In this document: positions 44,725-54,789 of the stretch, in pieces
Position numbering within the stretch: position 1 is the first letter of the stretch
Layout: the number at the start of each line of letters is the position of its first letter
DNA from: Glutinoglossum americanum
Taxonomy: Eukaryota; Ascomycota; Geoglossomycetes; Geoglossales; Geoglossaceae
Reading direction: 5' to 3'
Length of the DNA: 64,000 nucleotides
Assembly: GCA_020080175.1 (NCBI GenBank)
Contig: JAGHQL010000113.1
Span: 1-64,000, forward strand
Translations under genes and position numbers: made by a program
Notes under the pieces: model-generated
What the model saw: only the letters and a program-made list of their open reading frames with translations
Database searches by the model: none
Told to the model about the DNA's origin: nothing

Positions 44725-45134
44725 TTATAGCCGAGCCTCGCTGCAGCTAAGCTGAATGTTGACAGCCCCCTCCTAAATCACGCATTATTAGCTCACGTCT
44801 CCCTTTGCAGCTATCAAATAGGATGTCCGTTAGCTTACCTGGTCTCCGCCTGAACAGCAGGCCGACTGACTTCCAGCATTGCACCGACCGTTCGCTGTTT
44901 CGGATTAGCACATTTCAAAATTGAGCCTTGTGGGCGCCAAAGGGCCGACTAACGCGATATGGGGACGCAGCCCGTGCCTATGAATGTTCCGGCACTACTG
45001 ATGGGATCATCGCAGCATACCAATTTCTGGTTGTTGCTGCATGACGGTGTCGAGGAAGTTTCTGATGAATGGTCAGGTACCGGTGTCGAAACCGCCGCGG
45101 CCACAAGAATAAGGACAGCGAGAATGGATTTCAT
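44725..45134 (-). CDS. Small hydrophobin
   Basis: Three exons (44,954-45,134; 44,839-44,894; 44,725-44,772) with introns of 59 and 66 nt (GTTAGT..ACAG, GTAAGC..TTTAG) encode 94 residues. A signal peptide (MKSILAVLILVAAAVS) precedes all eight hydrophobin cysteines at 32, 40-41, 56, 65, 73-74 and 89: C-x7-CC-x14-C-x8-C-x7-CC-x14-C. Key strings are LVCC, GTGCVPI, GRCNAGSQSACC and VNIQLSCSEARL. The pattern is closest to class I, though the second and fifth gaps (14 and 7) lie at the edge of the usual range. Hydrophobins are secreted and assemble into amphipathic films on spores and hyphae. All splice sites keep frame. A TATA box lies 150 bp upstream. Confidence 0.85.
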
Positions 45135-45283
45135 GGTGACGGCTAGGGCTACCGGGTTTGAGGTTTGAGGTCTGAGGGTTGGAGTCGCTGGTTGGCCGAT
45201 GTTTGGTAGTGAAGGTTTATGATGTTATGAAATGATAAACGAGCGTGTTGAGCGAGAGATGGTTGGAGGTCATGAAGTCCACC

Positions 45284-45289
45284 TTTATA
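45284..45289 (-). promoter_or_regulatory. TATA box of the hydrophobin gene
   Basis: CTATAAAGG on the minus strand, 150 bp before the ATG, with a CCAATTG (CCAAT-like) string immediately upstream. Confidence 0.55.
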
Positions 45290-45294
45290 GACAA

Positions 45295-46257
45295 TTGGCA
45301 TCTCCAAAGCTTGCCCCCGTTGTAGATTAAGCCTCGAGGGCGGGCGCAACAATAGGGGTGCCGATCGCCGGCCTCACAGGGGCAAGCAACATACTAAGCT
45401 TAATAAAGTGTCTGAAATTGTACTTGTACTATATCCTACCACATTAAAGCCAGAAGACTCAGGGATGCCGTAGTGGAAGACAATCAATAAAGTCAAGAAG
45501 CGATGATCGGCACCGTAGTCGCGTTGATCACCAATATATTAGCGACGATTCTTACCATTTCGGTCGTCTGCCGCTATTGTATACGCTCTACTAGCTAACA
45601 TAAGAATGTCACAGCGCGCCCATTCCAGGTAAAGAGGATAATTATTTTGATTTTTTTTCTTAATGTTCGATCCGATAACCTACTCCAACCTCTAAGTTTG
45701 TCTTCTCTAAGAACATCCTTGGAAATGAATTCGTGGGCGATGGTTCGGAGGTATTAAATCTGCGGAAGCGGTAATTTTATTAGCTGGTTGATAGTCATTC
45801 TCTTGGCAGGGGCAGCTTACCTGCCGACCCGCTTAATCTGACTATACTTCTACCTACTAGTTGAACTTATGCAACCACAGTATGCAACCACAGTATGCGA
45901 ATTTGAAGAGGTGGGAATTGAAGTGCCCCCAGTCTATGGCAGAAGGGGTCGCGTAGGATTTGCGCAGCCCTAATGACGTTAATTCTAGAGACGCCACTCT
46001 GTTAATGGGGGTTCGGTATACCGGTGGCTAGCCAGCCCGCTTGCCACGCGGTAGGCAATAGAACATATCACAGCTATTAGTTAGATGCATATTGTCAATC
46101 TTGCGGTTCAAGTAATGCACATTAGTCTTGAGAGGAGTGCTAAGTCATAAGTGTTAGTACATTTACGCGAAATTTCAACGGGGTCACTTCGCAAACGCGT
46201 TGGGGCTTAAATCCCCATGTTGTAGTGCATATATCTTAGCTAGAGCTTCGATGCCGC
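45295..46257. other. Gene-free stretch
   Basis: No gene seen. It contains a direct duplication of ATGCAACCACAGT at about 45,870-45,896. Confidence 0.4.
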
Positions 46258-46730
46258 TTAACTAGGACCCTGTGGCACTATCGATCCCTCCTGGAAAATG
46301 CGCCAAACCTTGCTCCAGTGCAGAGATAAGGGAAAATGGATGTGGATCGTTACTGCATTGCGTGAATGGATACCCAGCTTCGGCCTAGAGTGGACCTCCA
46401 TCGGGTCTTTTTTATTGTTTGTGCGTTTTCGATACTCGTCGAAAAAGTACGGGGTGCGGGTGTCGATAGCAGTATCAACAGGATTCCTTGCAAGTATCTT
46501 TTCGGATACTACCAGCGCCCGCCGGAACATGAACTCTGCCTCAACGGACTTGGACTTGCCCTGGTTGGCATAGAGGATAGCTAGGCTATGAACTGTGTAT
46601 AGTGTTAAGCTGCGGCCAGATCCATGTATTCTCTGGTGCATAGCCTCTGTATCAGCGAGCTTGTCCTGGTTGGCATAGATGACGCACACGACATGAACTG
46701 CGTTTAGCGTCCGGCCCCTCTAACACTCGG
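46258..46730 (-). pseudogene. TPR (NLR/kinesin-light-chain type) relic
   Basis: Two tetratricopeptide-type units: VCVIYANQDKLADTEAMHQR, then TVHSLAILYANQGK, EAEFMFRRALVVSEKIL. The LAxLYANQGKxxEAExMxxRAL consensus is that of the TPR tail in fungal NB-ARC/TPR proteins. The second half of repeat 1 is shortened, the sequence loses the pattern after about 46,470, and no upstream domain is found. A gene fragment, probably dead. Confidence 0.55.
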
Positions 46731-46973
46731 AAGCCGCAGAAGTGCTTGCTTTTTTTGCACCTCGTTCCAAAAGTGAGTACATGAAGTGATTAGCATTGAT
46801 TTCAACATAGGTGCTCTTCCTTGAAGCAATCAGAGGACTCTCCTGCCAAGACTATGACTGATAACCGGCCGAGTTAAACACTACATAAGAGCATCTCTTG
46901 GAGCAGAATAATACCCTCCATAATACCCACCCTAAAGTGCTCCTCCCAACATAAGACCCAAAGGAAATAAAAC

Positions 46974-49175
46974 TTAACTCCCAAACCATCGTCTTTCTCC
47001 CCATCTCACACCATCTCCGTACCCTCCTCCCCCCCTTTTCTTTCCCCTCCCCTTCGCCTTTAACCTCCACCTCCTCCACCCATCCCAAACTACAAAAACG
47101 CCCAACGTCAACGGCACCGTGATCGCAAAGTACAACCACAACATTCCCGATACCGTATAGGATTCCCGATTACCACCCACAGTGGAGGATGTGTAGTTGA
47201 AGAAGGCCATGCTGAATATGCCCTGCATTATTTTTACCCCTAGGTTAGTGGGGATAAGGTGAAGGGGGAGTTTTGAATTTTTTGAGAAAGGGGGACGTAC
47301 CGCGACGAAGGTCCCAGGGAGAAATAACATGGCCATAATAGAAAGCGTAATCATAGCTGAATTATCGCGCTGGGCTTCTTCCGATATGGCCGAGGTAAGC
47401 CGTGTGATTTCGATGCTCGTGGAGGTTAGGGCTGCGGAAACTTTGTTGTCGTTTTGGGAACAGAGATGGAACATCTATCGCCCCAAAACAATCCACCCAA
47501 AGCCTGTCAGCATGGCCACTATCTCTCCCTTGCCCCAATACAAACAACAAATATTCCAACCCACCAAATTAATCCTCAGCCTCGCCCTCTGAAGGTAATC
47601 CACCGCCCATCTCCTCCCCATCTTCGCGCCATCAATCAGAAACCTCAGCGACTCATCCACATCCGCCCCCCTACCCATATTCTCCATCCGCCACTTCGGC
47701 TGATTCTGTTCAATCGCCAAGCGATATGTCCTCAACGCATCACGAAGGAAATTCATCCTCTCCTCGAAATCGGCAAGGTGTTCCGTGACCCTGTGGAGGT
47801 TCGATGACAGACTGTGGAGCTCGACTGTTTTCGTGGCGAGAGCTTCTTTATTGTCTGTGTCGATGTCCCTATATTCCTAGACAGATATCCCTACTCAGAA
47901 AGAGTCTCAACTTTTCCGAAGTAGTGCTGAGTTCGGGGGACATACACAATCAATCAACCGGCCCCGGTAGTGGCTGATCGCATCCTGCCACGCCTTCAAA
48001 CACTCATCTGCGAGCAACGCATCCAGCGCAAATGGCCTCTTAGTCACTTCCCCATCCATAATCCGCCCCATCACTGTCCCGGAGCAATTCACAACCAGAT
48101 ACGTAGCCGTATTCTGCTCGAAATCACATGTAAAATACGTCTGCGTCCGGTCTCTCCACCAGCAGTTGCCGCGGTAAAACATCTCTTCGATAGTCCTATC
48201 AGCATGGCCTCCAACCATTGAGGGAAACCAACTACAAACCGAATTCTACAACCCGGCCGTTACCGTCGCGCTGGGTAAAACAGGCATTTCCACACCATAT
48301 CTGACTATCGAAGAGAGACTCAATGAAGGCTTTTGAGATGCGGAAGCGTGAGCAGAGGTATTTCATCATGCTCGAGGTGATGCGGAGTTGTTTTTGGAGG
48401 TAGGGTACATTCGAGGGGCGTTTGAGGAAGCTTTGAAATCACATTAGATGGGGTTAGAGAGATGATAGAAAAGTGAAATATGTTTCTTGTTGAAAGGTAA
48501 AAAAAATGGAATGTAAATCAGAGAATGGAACAGGAGGAACGGATTCAAGATAGCATCAAGGCGGCAGGACCGAGATAGGGGAGGTAGACAAGACCGCCGT
48601 TCCGAAGCTTAAGAGAAACAAAGCTCAGAGTGGGAACCGGAAGGTACCAAACTTCCGTTCCCTCAGAATTCCTCTAATTCAGCCAAAAAGTCACTAAGTC
48701 AAGAAACTAAACCTACAATACCCTGACCCTCATCCCCTCCGTGGTTCCTCCACTCTCTCCTCTCTGCACTCCCATCAGTCAGCCCTCATCTCCTTTTGTA
48801 AACCTCCCCTTACGACGCAGCCAGTATGTAGAAAACTCACCTCCAAATACTTCATCAATCCCTCATCATCTAGCTCCTTTTCCAACACTACCCACCAATC
48901 TACTAGTTAGCCAAACACCCACAACACAACGCAAACTGAAAGGCAAGAACCAAACACGAAGGGGAAACCTCACCATTCCCTCCCAATCCCCCAACTTCAA
49001 AATAACCCACGCAACTCTTCTCCTCAAACTTCCCCCTCCTCCCACCCTCCATGAAAATCTCCTCAAACCTTGCTTTCTCCTCAATTTCTGGCCTATTCCC
49101 CCAAGGCTCCCCCTCACTCGAGCTCACGCTGGGCGTACGCAAGCCCGCATTAGCAGTAGTGGTAGTAGACGTCAT
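46974..49175 (-). CDS. CorA-like membrane protein, multi-exon
   Basis: Best-fit exons: 48,974-49,175; 48,841-48,899; about 48,236-48,430; 47,946-48,195; 47,565-47,876; 47,301-47,474; 46,974-47,222. The last four are well supported by GT..AG introns of 69, 90 and 78 nt that keep frame. It starts MTSTTTTANAGLRTPSVSSS. The middle has MMKYLCSRFRISKAFIESLF and an aromatic, Cys-rich region (RGNCWWRDRTQTYFTCDFEQ). A helical stretch (DALRTYRLAIEQNQPKW) follows, then TSAISEEAQRDNSAMITLSI, MAMLFLPGTFVA, GIFSMAFF and a second membrane helix (GMLWLYFAITVPLTLG VFVVW). This two-helix end with FLPGTFVA is the fungal CorA-like (Mg2+ transporter-related) family. The GMN signature is absent, so transport is doubtful. 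The 410-nt gap between exons 2 and 3 is not frame-compatible as drawn; exons 1-2 are tentative. Confidence 0.7.
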
Positions 49176-50068
49176 ACTAGGTTCACTATACTATTTCACT
49201 ATGCATCAACTTAATTGTCGGAAAAGAGTTGTCGAGCAGGGCAGCCTTGTGCCCTATTATACACGCTTTCGGGGGTGCCCGACATCGTTCATAAGGCATC
49301 CTTGAAAATAAGAAAAGCGGCTCCACACCCACCCACACTGTACTTTGATTCAGCTTCGCCGTTTCCCAGAATCCCCACATCCCAGCCGCGTTTTTGGCGG
49401 ATGTTTGACGGAGGGGGTGTGCGTAAGCGTTCAACCGGGCAGCAAGGCTGTGTAAGCCTTGTATGCTGACTTCGTACTCACGCCCGGGCGAACAACAAAA
49501 GCCAAGGTAAAAACAAAACAAATTTTCGAGCCCCCGTGACTCACCTGCCCGAAATGGGATGGCAGTTCGCTGCAGTTTTCTCGTATTTCTCCACCTACAA
49601 CTCACCGGTTGGTGCCGCTTTAAATGATGAGCCGGGTGAGCCTGCGTGGTGCTCGCCCTGAGTTCGCGCCACTTCATCCTTCCAGCATCCAACGTCGGCG
49701 CCCTAAAAGTAGACTAGCAGCCTTGCGCCAGAGATGGGCCTAGCGCCAGAACTACAGGGAGCTAGGTCAGGTGTGGGGGGCACTTCGTATCCTACGGCGT
49801 CTAGGCCTTAGAATGCCTTAGGTTGCCCTCACCTAGTCCACCTCGCGGTCGCTCGCAAGCTATGCCACGCCGAGGTAGACTTTGGCCTCCCAATGGAGCC
49901 TAACCGGGATTTCCAAAGCAGAGTCATCCGTGGCCGGTGGCGTAAAAGCTCAGTCCGTACAATTCCAAGTATTCTTCTAAAAATTTCCACTACATATCTT
50001 ACGTAAGTCTCAAAATCGTAGAAAACGCACCCATTAACCCACTTGAACTTCTCTAAATCCACATTGCC
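49176..50068. other. Intergenic, no convincing gene
   Basis: Contains upstream DNA of the CorA-like gene and downstream DNA of the membrane-protein gene. A long minus frame (49,186-49,692) lacks any domain and is probably not coding. Confidence 0.4.
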
Positions 50069-51169
50069 CTACGACTGCATTATCAACAGAAGGATCGCCC
50101 CAATAATGCAGCCACCGACAGTCGCAACAAAGATACCCATCAATATATATATCATCACCTTCACAACCCTAAGAAGCTTGTAGTGCCAGTCCAAGCTGTG
50201 TTGATTCAAGACATCGACTATCACAGAAGCCATAGAGATCCACCACAATGCCTGCACCCCAGTAAAGTAATAGATAATAGATGGAATGATTAAGAAAATA
50301 GATAACGCTCTGTCTGCAAATTTGAGAGCTGCTATGACAGCAACAGTAAGAGCCGATGCAATCCACAAGGGCTCTTGGCCGAGAGTTGAGAACATGATAG
50401 AAGGGAGGAGTATCAAGGCGATTCTAGCCACAGTCTGGATAAACCCGCCTGCCCTCGGAGCAGGAGCAGTTGTGTGTTTTCTGCTAGGTGGCTTCTTGTG
50501 CATTCCCGGGCCAGTCGCTGAAGGTTTCGTAACACTATGCTTCAGCATAGCTGGCGGAGCAGGCGCCTTTTGCCGACTCGATGCCTTCTGCGCTGCGGTC
50601 GCACCAGAACGTCCATTCAGAGCATAATTCGCTCCAAGCTTGACAGCGGCCTCAGCGCCATGATGCGCGGCCGAAATGCCAAAAGCAGTTCCGGCGCCAT
50701 GATGGACCACTGGCACTGATGCGTAGTTCGCGACCTGGTCGGCGCCGTGATGTGCTGTCGCGGTTGTAATATGGCTGATAGCGTGATCGGCGACGTGGTC
50801 AGCACCGGGAGCGAGGACCAAGGCTAAAGCGCCAGGAGCGGCACCCAGGAGGAAATCTTTCGGCCGGAAATCGTGCCCACTCCACCCTTTCTCTCTGAGT
50901 AGAGTCTCAATAACATCGCACCGTTGCTTATTAACGCTGATCCTGCGACCGCCGACGAGTGACCCAATGAGTGACAGACCTCCACTGGGAACAGCTGCAC
51001 CTATGCCGATTGCCGTTTGTGTTCCTGCACCCACCAGCTTCCGCTGTATGCGTTTATGTAGCTCACGCAGTTGGTCCTCCCTTAAGCCGGAAATCTCTGC
51101 TCTGTAGACATCTGGCCTGAATTCTAGAAACTGATCGATACTGCGATCGAGATTCCGCCAAAAGCCCAT
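50069..51169 (-). CDS. Polytopic membrane protein, uncharacterised
   Basis: Single-exon frame of 366 residues from the ATG at 51,169 (MGFWRNLDRSIDQF). Residues 1-50 are charged and helical (SGLREDQLRELHKRIQRKL). Residues about 50-80 are a glycine-rich hydrophobic stretch (AIGIGAAVPSGGLSLIGSLV). The middle (about 100-190) is Ala/His/Gly-rich with repeated HHGA/AHHGAD units. A Lys/Pro-rich linker (KKPPSRKHTTAPAPRAGG) follows, and the last ~125 residues contain about five membrane segments (VARIALILLPSIMF, WIASALTVAVIAALKF, IFLIIPSIIYYF, VMIYILMGIFVATVGG, IIGAILLLIM). I do not recognise the family; the Gly-rich N-terminal segment recalls fungal membrane-inserting domains but that is speculative. 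Intact, normal codon use, next to a RIP island. Confidence 0.7.
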   Translation of the reverse strand: MGFWRNLDRSIDQFLEFRPDVYRAEISGLREDQLRELHKRIQRKLVGAGTQTAIGIGAAVPSGGLSLIGSLVGGRRISVNKQRCDVIETLLREKGWSGHDFRPKDFLLGAAPGALALVLAPGADHVADHAISHITTATAHHGADQVANYASVPVVHHGAGTAFGISAAHHGAEAAVKLGANYALNGRSGATAAQKASSRQKAPAPPAMLKHSVTKPSATGPGMHKKPPSRKHTTAPAPRAGGFIQTVARIALILLPSIMFSTLGQEPLWIASALTVAVIAALKFADRALSIFLIIPSIIYYFTGVQALWWISMASVIVDVLNQHSLDWHYKLLRVVKVMIYILMGIFVATVGGCIIGAILLLIMQS

Positions 51170-51399
51170 TCTGTAGGACAATTAATGATAACGCACTACG
51201 CTATGTAAGTTAGAGCGACTCTTCTCCCAACATACAGCTAAAGAGATCGAGGAGGAAGAAATAGAGGAGAGTAGAAGGAGAGTTGTCTGGTATCTGACAT
51301 TCAGCCTTGTGCGGGGTACAAGTCCGGGCCATTTAGCGCGAGAAAACGCGTCTCACATCTCTTATTTCCATCGCTCAATATGTCACCTCAGTGGGTTCT

Positions 51400-52752
51400 A
51401 TCTCTAAAAATCAAGTTCCTAATTGTGAATTAACTCCCTACACAAGAGGAAAATTTGTAGGCCTATCTTTAAAGGATGCAAAACTAACAGAAATTCAAAC
51501 CCTTTTTAAAATTACCTGTAATACCATATATAATACTCTTTCTCTTGATTAATTATATAATAAAAGTATATTTCAACTATAATCTGGCTGGTTAAAAGTA
51601 TATATTATTAAATTAATAGGATCAATTAAACTAATTTTCAGTAAGTACTAACTAAATGAGTAAAGTACCTATATAAACATAATTGATTCTGTAATTAATA
51701 TAATTTTTAGTTAATTAATTAAAAAATATTATATGTATAGATATTACTATATCATACTGACTTATCTATATATAATGTATTATAATATATACAGAAGTAG
51801 AAGAATAAAAAGTAATATAATATATATAAATATAATTTTAAGTTTTTAAAATATATTTATTTTATTAACTTTTATTTAATAAAGTAAAAGTCTTTAGTAC
51901 TAAAATTTAAATTTAGAATATATCTTTATATAAAAATAATATCTTTATTTATAATACAAAGAAAATCAAAAAATAGCTTACCTTCTACAATACTAGAACT
52001 ATTATGAATCAACTACTTTATTCCTTTAACTTAATTTTAATATTTTAAGTTTATCTTATAATACTATTATTAGATATTATTATTATTATTTATATATTTA
52101 CTTAATAAATTTATTAGTTTACTTTTTAATATATTATATATAAAAAATATTCTTCTATTAAATTTTTTTCTTCATACAACTTTTTATTTTTGTTACAAAT
52201 AAAATATAAAAGGAAAGTATTAAATTATTAGAAAAATAAATATATTAAATAAATCTATTTAGTTAAACAAGTCTAAGCAAATAGAGTTTAAAATATTGTA
52301 AGAAAAAATTTATTAAAGATATAAAAATAAGAGATTATATGAAATAAGAAATATTATAAAAAAAACTCTTTATATATTAGGGTATTAATAAGATAGTTAC
52401 TGTGGCAACTATGATAATATTCAATTCTATAATAATAATAGTGTTACAAAGTAAATTTGTAATAGTTTTTATTATTATATAATAAATATATTTTTTTAAT
52501 AATACTTTTATTTAATTTCATACTATATTTACTTTTACGATAGATAAAAATAATTTAAAGTATACAAGATATTAGATTTTAAGGGAGAGTACTGTAGGTA
52601 CTCGAGATTTAAGGAGGTCGTTTGTGAGATTGTCTGTAAGCTCGTGGGTAAGTTTTCAAGCTCAAATAGATGTCACGGCCTGGCTGAAGATATAGCGAGA
52701 TATTAAGGGTAGTTAAACTAAGTAGTAAGATAAATATAAGGCTACTGGGTAG
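51400..52752. other. Second AT-rich, RIP-like island
   Basis: Very AT-rich from about 51,400. It holds family 2 LTR-like copies in inverted orientation (52,065-52,200 plus, 52,203-52,464 minus) and the left half of family 3 (from 52,560). 51,420-52,060 shows no recognisable coding; short words such as TTAATTAATTAA dominate. Confidence 0.7.
52065..52464. repeat. Inverted pair of family 2 LTR-like repeats
   Basis: A partial plus-strand copy (52,065-52,200) abuts an almost complete minus-strand copy (52,203-52,464), giving a head-to-head arrangement. Both are heavily AT-shifted fossils. Confidence 0.55.
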
Positions 52753-53345
52753 TGTTGTTAGTTATGCTCATAGATGTAGAATAGTAGTAGTCATAATGTA
52801 TATAAGATCTCTAATAATTCAATAGAATTGAATTAATATCTATATAATCTTACAGACTTACAGAGTTCTTATATGTTATGTAGTATAGAGTCTAAGCTGC
52901 CAATAGCTGACTCAGGGGTTAAAAAGAGATAATTGGCCAAGATAGTGGCCGAAGGCTTTTCGGGCACCTGGCCACAAAACAACATAGTATAATAACTCTC
53001 TTACATTCTTGATAGAGTAGAAAGTAAACGAGAAGCAGCTTATATGTGAAGCGGGGTCTGGCCGAGCGCTATGGCTGGCTAGCTATTCCCAAATAGGAAG
53101 GTAAGAACATTAGGGCAGAAAACTTTTACATACTAAACGTAATAGTCCTGAGGCCGAGACCTCCTCCTTGACTGAGGCGGACAGGGCACTAATAACAACA
53201 GGTAGCTTCTATTAGATAGACTATATACAAGAGGTGAGTTGACCGATGGAAGTTAAAAGATTAACTCTGTCGGTCGAAAAAAGAGATACAGACTACATAC
53301 TGGTTTGAGCTCGTGAGCTCTACCCCTTGCAGCTCTACGCGCCGT
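52560..53345 (+). repeat. LTR-like repeat, family 3, split by a solo LTR
   Basis: 52,560-52,752 and 53,201-53,345 together correspond to the continuous minus-strand sequence at 21,430-21,790 (AAGCTCAAATAG ..., then TAGCTTCTATTAGATAGACT). The family 4 LTR sits between the halves. The right end coincides with the break in a minus-strand reading frame at about 53,345. Confidence 0.7.
52753..53200 (+). repeat. Solo LTR, family 4, copy B, with perfect target duplication
   Basis: 448 bp with mirrored ends TGTTGTTA ... TAACAACA and a perfect 5-bp target-site duplication GGTAG (52,748-52,752 and 53,201-53,205). The uninterrupted target (GGATAG context) is visible at about 21,595 on the minus strand. 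No coding sequence is inside or beside it: a solo LTR left by recombination. It is more AT-shifted than copy A (42,204). Confidence 0.85.
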
Positions 53346-53491
53346 GACACTAATGAAACTATTACTTCCACAGCATAGAAGTTATTTCTATAATACTCAA
53401 AGGGAGGTTGGCCATAGACTTTGAGTGTGGCCTCGCTGGCCACCGAGGTAGTCATAACTATTGTCAGAACCATAACGGAACTTTCAGCCAT
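53345..53491 (-). pseudogene. Truncated 5' end of a reading frame, cut by a repeat
   Basis: The ATG at 53,491 opens MAESSVMVLTIVMTTSVASE, a signal-peptide-like start, followed by KVYGQPPFEYYRNNFYAVEV. About 48 codons later the frame enters family 3 repeat sequence at the GTGTCACGGCGC string. Either an insertion cut a small secreted-protein gene or this is chance. No family is recognised. Confidence 0.25.
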
Positions 53492-54009
53492 GATGATATA
53501 TTCTAATCTAAATCTATAGCTATATCATCTAGTCTGGTCTGAAGAATCCCTGAAAGGAAGGAAGAAAAGAGAGTAAGCGTCCAGCTTCGTGCTGCAGGGT
53601 CGCGATGACTCATGAAATGCGGGGTGTAGACGGAGTTAGGGACTAAAACGGAGCTGTTGGAATATCGCCTCAACGGCATGGGGAAGGGTGGCGAAAGCCA
53701 TCTCAGCTTGGCATAGCTTGGCATGTCTTGGCGTGGTTTGTTTACACCGATTCTATGCGGGTCTACTCCTCACTTTTTTGATGTATACAGCTCGGGCTTC
53801 GCCTTCGCTCAATTCTGGTCTTTGTCCGCTCCATTCTCGTCCTAGGCTACAACAGTATCAAAAAGGAAAGTGTTCGCAAACCGAAGTTGCCATGGTACTC
53901 CGACTCAACAAATATAAAAGACAAAAGAAAACAAAAGAAAGATGAAAAATAACAGAGCTTTCCGAAATCTTGCTCTTGAATGAGTGGATCCTCATTGCCC
54001 TTCTCTTTC
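53492..54009. other. Intergenic
   Basis: No gene seen. Contains downstream sequence of the secreted-protein gene and an imperfect GGCATAGCTTGGCATGTCTTGG direct repeat (GCTTGGCAT twice) near 53,707-53,725. Confidence 0.4.
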
Positions 54010-54789
54010 CTACAAATGATCTTTTTGAGAATTCACTTCCTTGCTGCCTGGCGTTGCCGTGAACGTAAAGAAAGCGTCCTCATCATCTGTCATCACGTAG
54101 TTTTCCTCTACTATCTGGGCATCAGGGAAATCCCCCTTAACGGCATTTGATGCCTTTACAAAGTCACCATGGTCCGGCGCTTTGATAGTGATCTGGGTAA
54201 CCTCTCCCACGCTTTTTGCTTCCTGAGCCCCGGCAGCCGCTTCTTCGGCAACCTGACCCGCATCAGCATGAGTACCCGTAACAAAGTCCTCACCATGAAA
54301 AAAGACACCAGTGCAACCGTTTAGCCCGGTGACAGCGATAGGTTTCTCCCCGGTTCTACTTGTTTTAGTTCTTCCCATTCCCACATATCTGAGGTTTCTG
54401 TCAGAGCCCAAGCTTTCGACATCCGCACAGTCATCGTCGCTAGCCCTCTTACAGACTCGCGTAGCAGCCTCCTGATCTGCAGGTCTTGGTGCAGGCTTTG
54501 GTTCAGGGGCTATCTCAGGCATACGCCCAGGAGCATTGGGAACCCCGGGTTCGGCTGGCTTAGGGGCAATCGGGACAACAGGTTTGGGGGGTGGTTTGGG
54601 CACGGGGACACCCGGAATATCGATTCTCTGAACGATGTTTCTTTCCGAACATTTCCCACCTGGGCCTAGTGAAGGTCAGTACAGCATCTATGTCTTTGCA
54701 GGAGGAGCGGTACATGGTCTGGCTGATGTCTGGGAAGGCACGCCTATGAAGGCGCCCAGGAGAAGAACATGCGCTGCGGTAACTCGCAT
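54010..54789 (-). CDS. Secreted Pro-rich protein with a possible LSGC-type deamidase-like core
   Basis: Exons 54,714-54,789 and 54,010-54,659, intron 54 nt (GTACCG..CCCAG), 241 residues. Signal peptide MRVTAAHVLLLGAFIGVPSQ. Residues 41-90 are Pro-rich (PKPPPKPVVP, PEPKPAPRPA), an extended linker. From about 125 a compact domain begins: GEKPIAVTGLNGCTGVFFHG, then GTHADAG, a helical Ala/Glu stretch, a strand (EVTQITIKAP), a helix and a final strand (AFFTFTATPG). Cys141 in LNGC and His156 are 15 residues apart, the same spacing as the Cys866-His881 pair of CNF1. The local LxGCT...GxH pattern resembles the LSGC superfamily (CNF1, BLF1, CheD) of Gln deamidases/deamidating hydrolases. That is a motif-level inference. 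The frame is intact. The protein is probably secreted and could act on outside targets or within the wall. Confidence 0.65.

Noticed and set aside
49186-49692. 168-codon minus-strand frame upstream of the CorA-like gene
   Set aside because: No domain, starts without a good context and overlaps the likely promoter; composition alone keeps it open.
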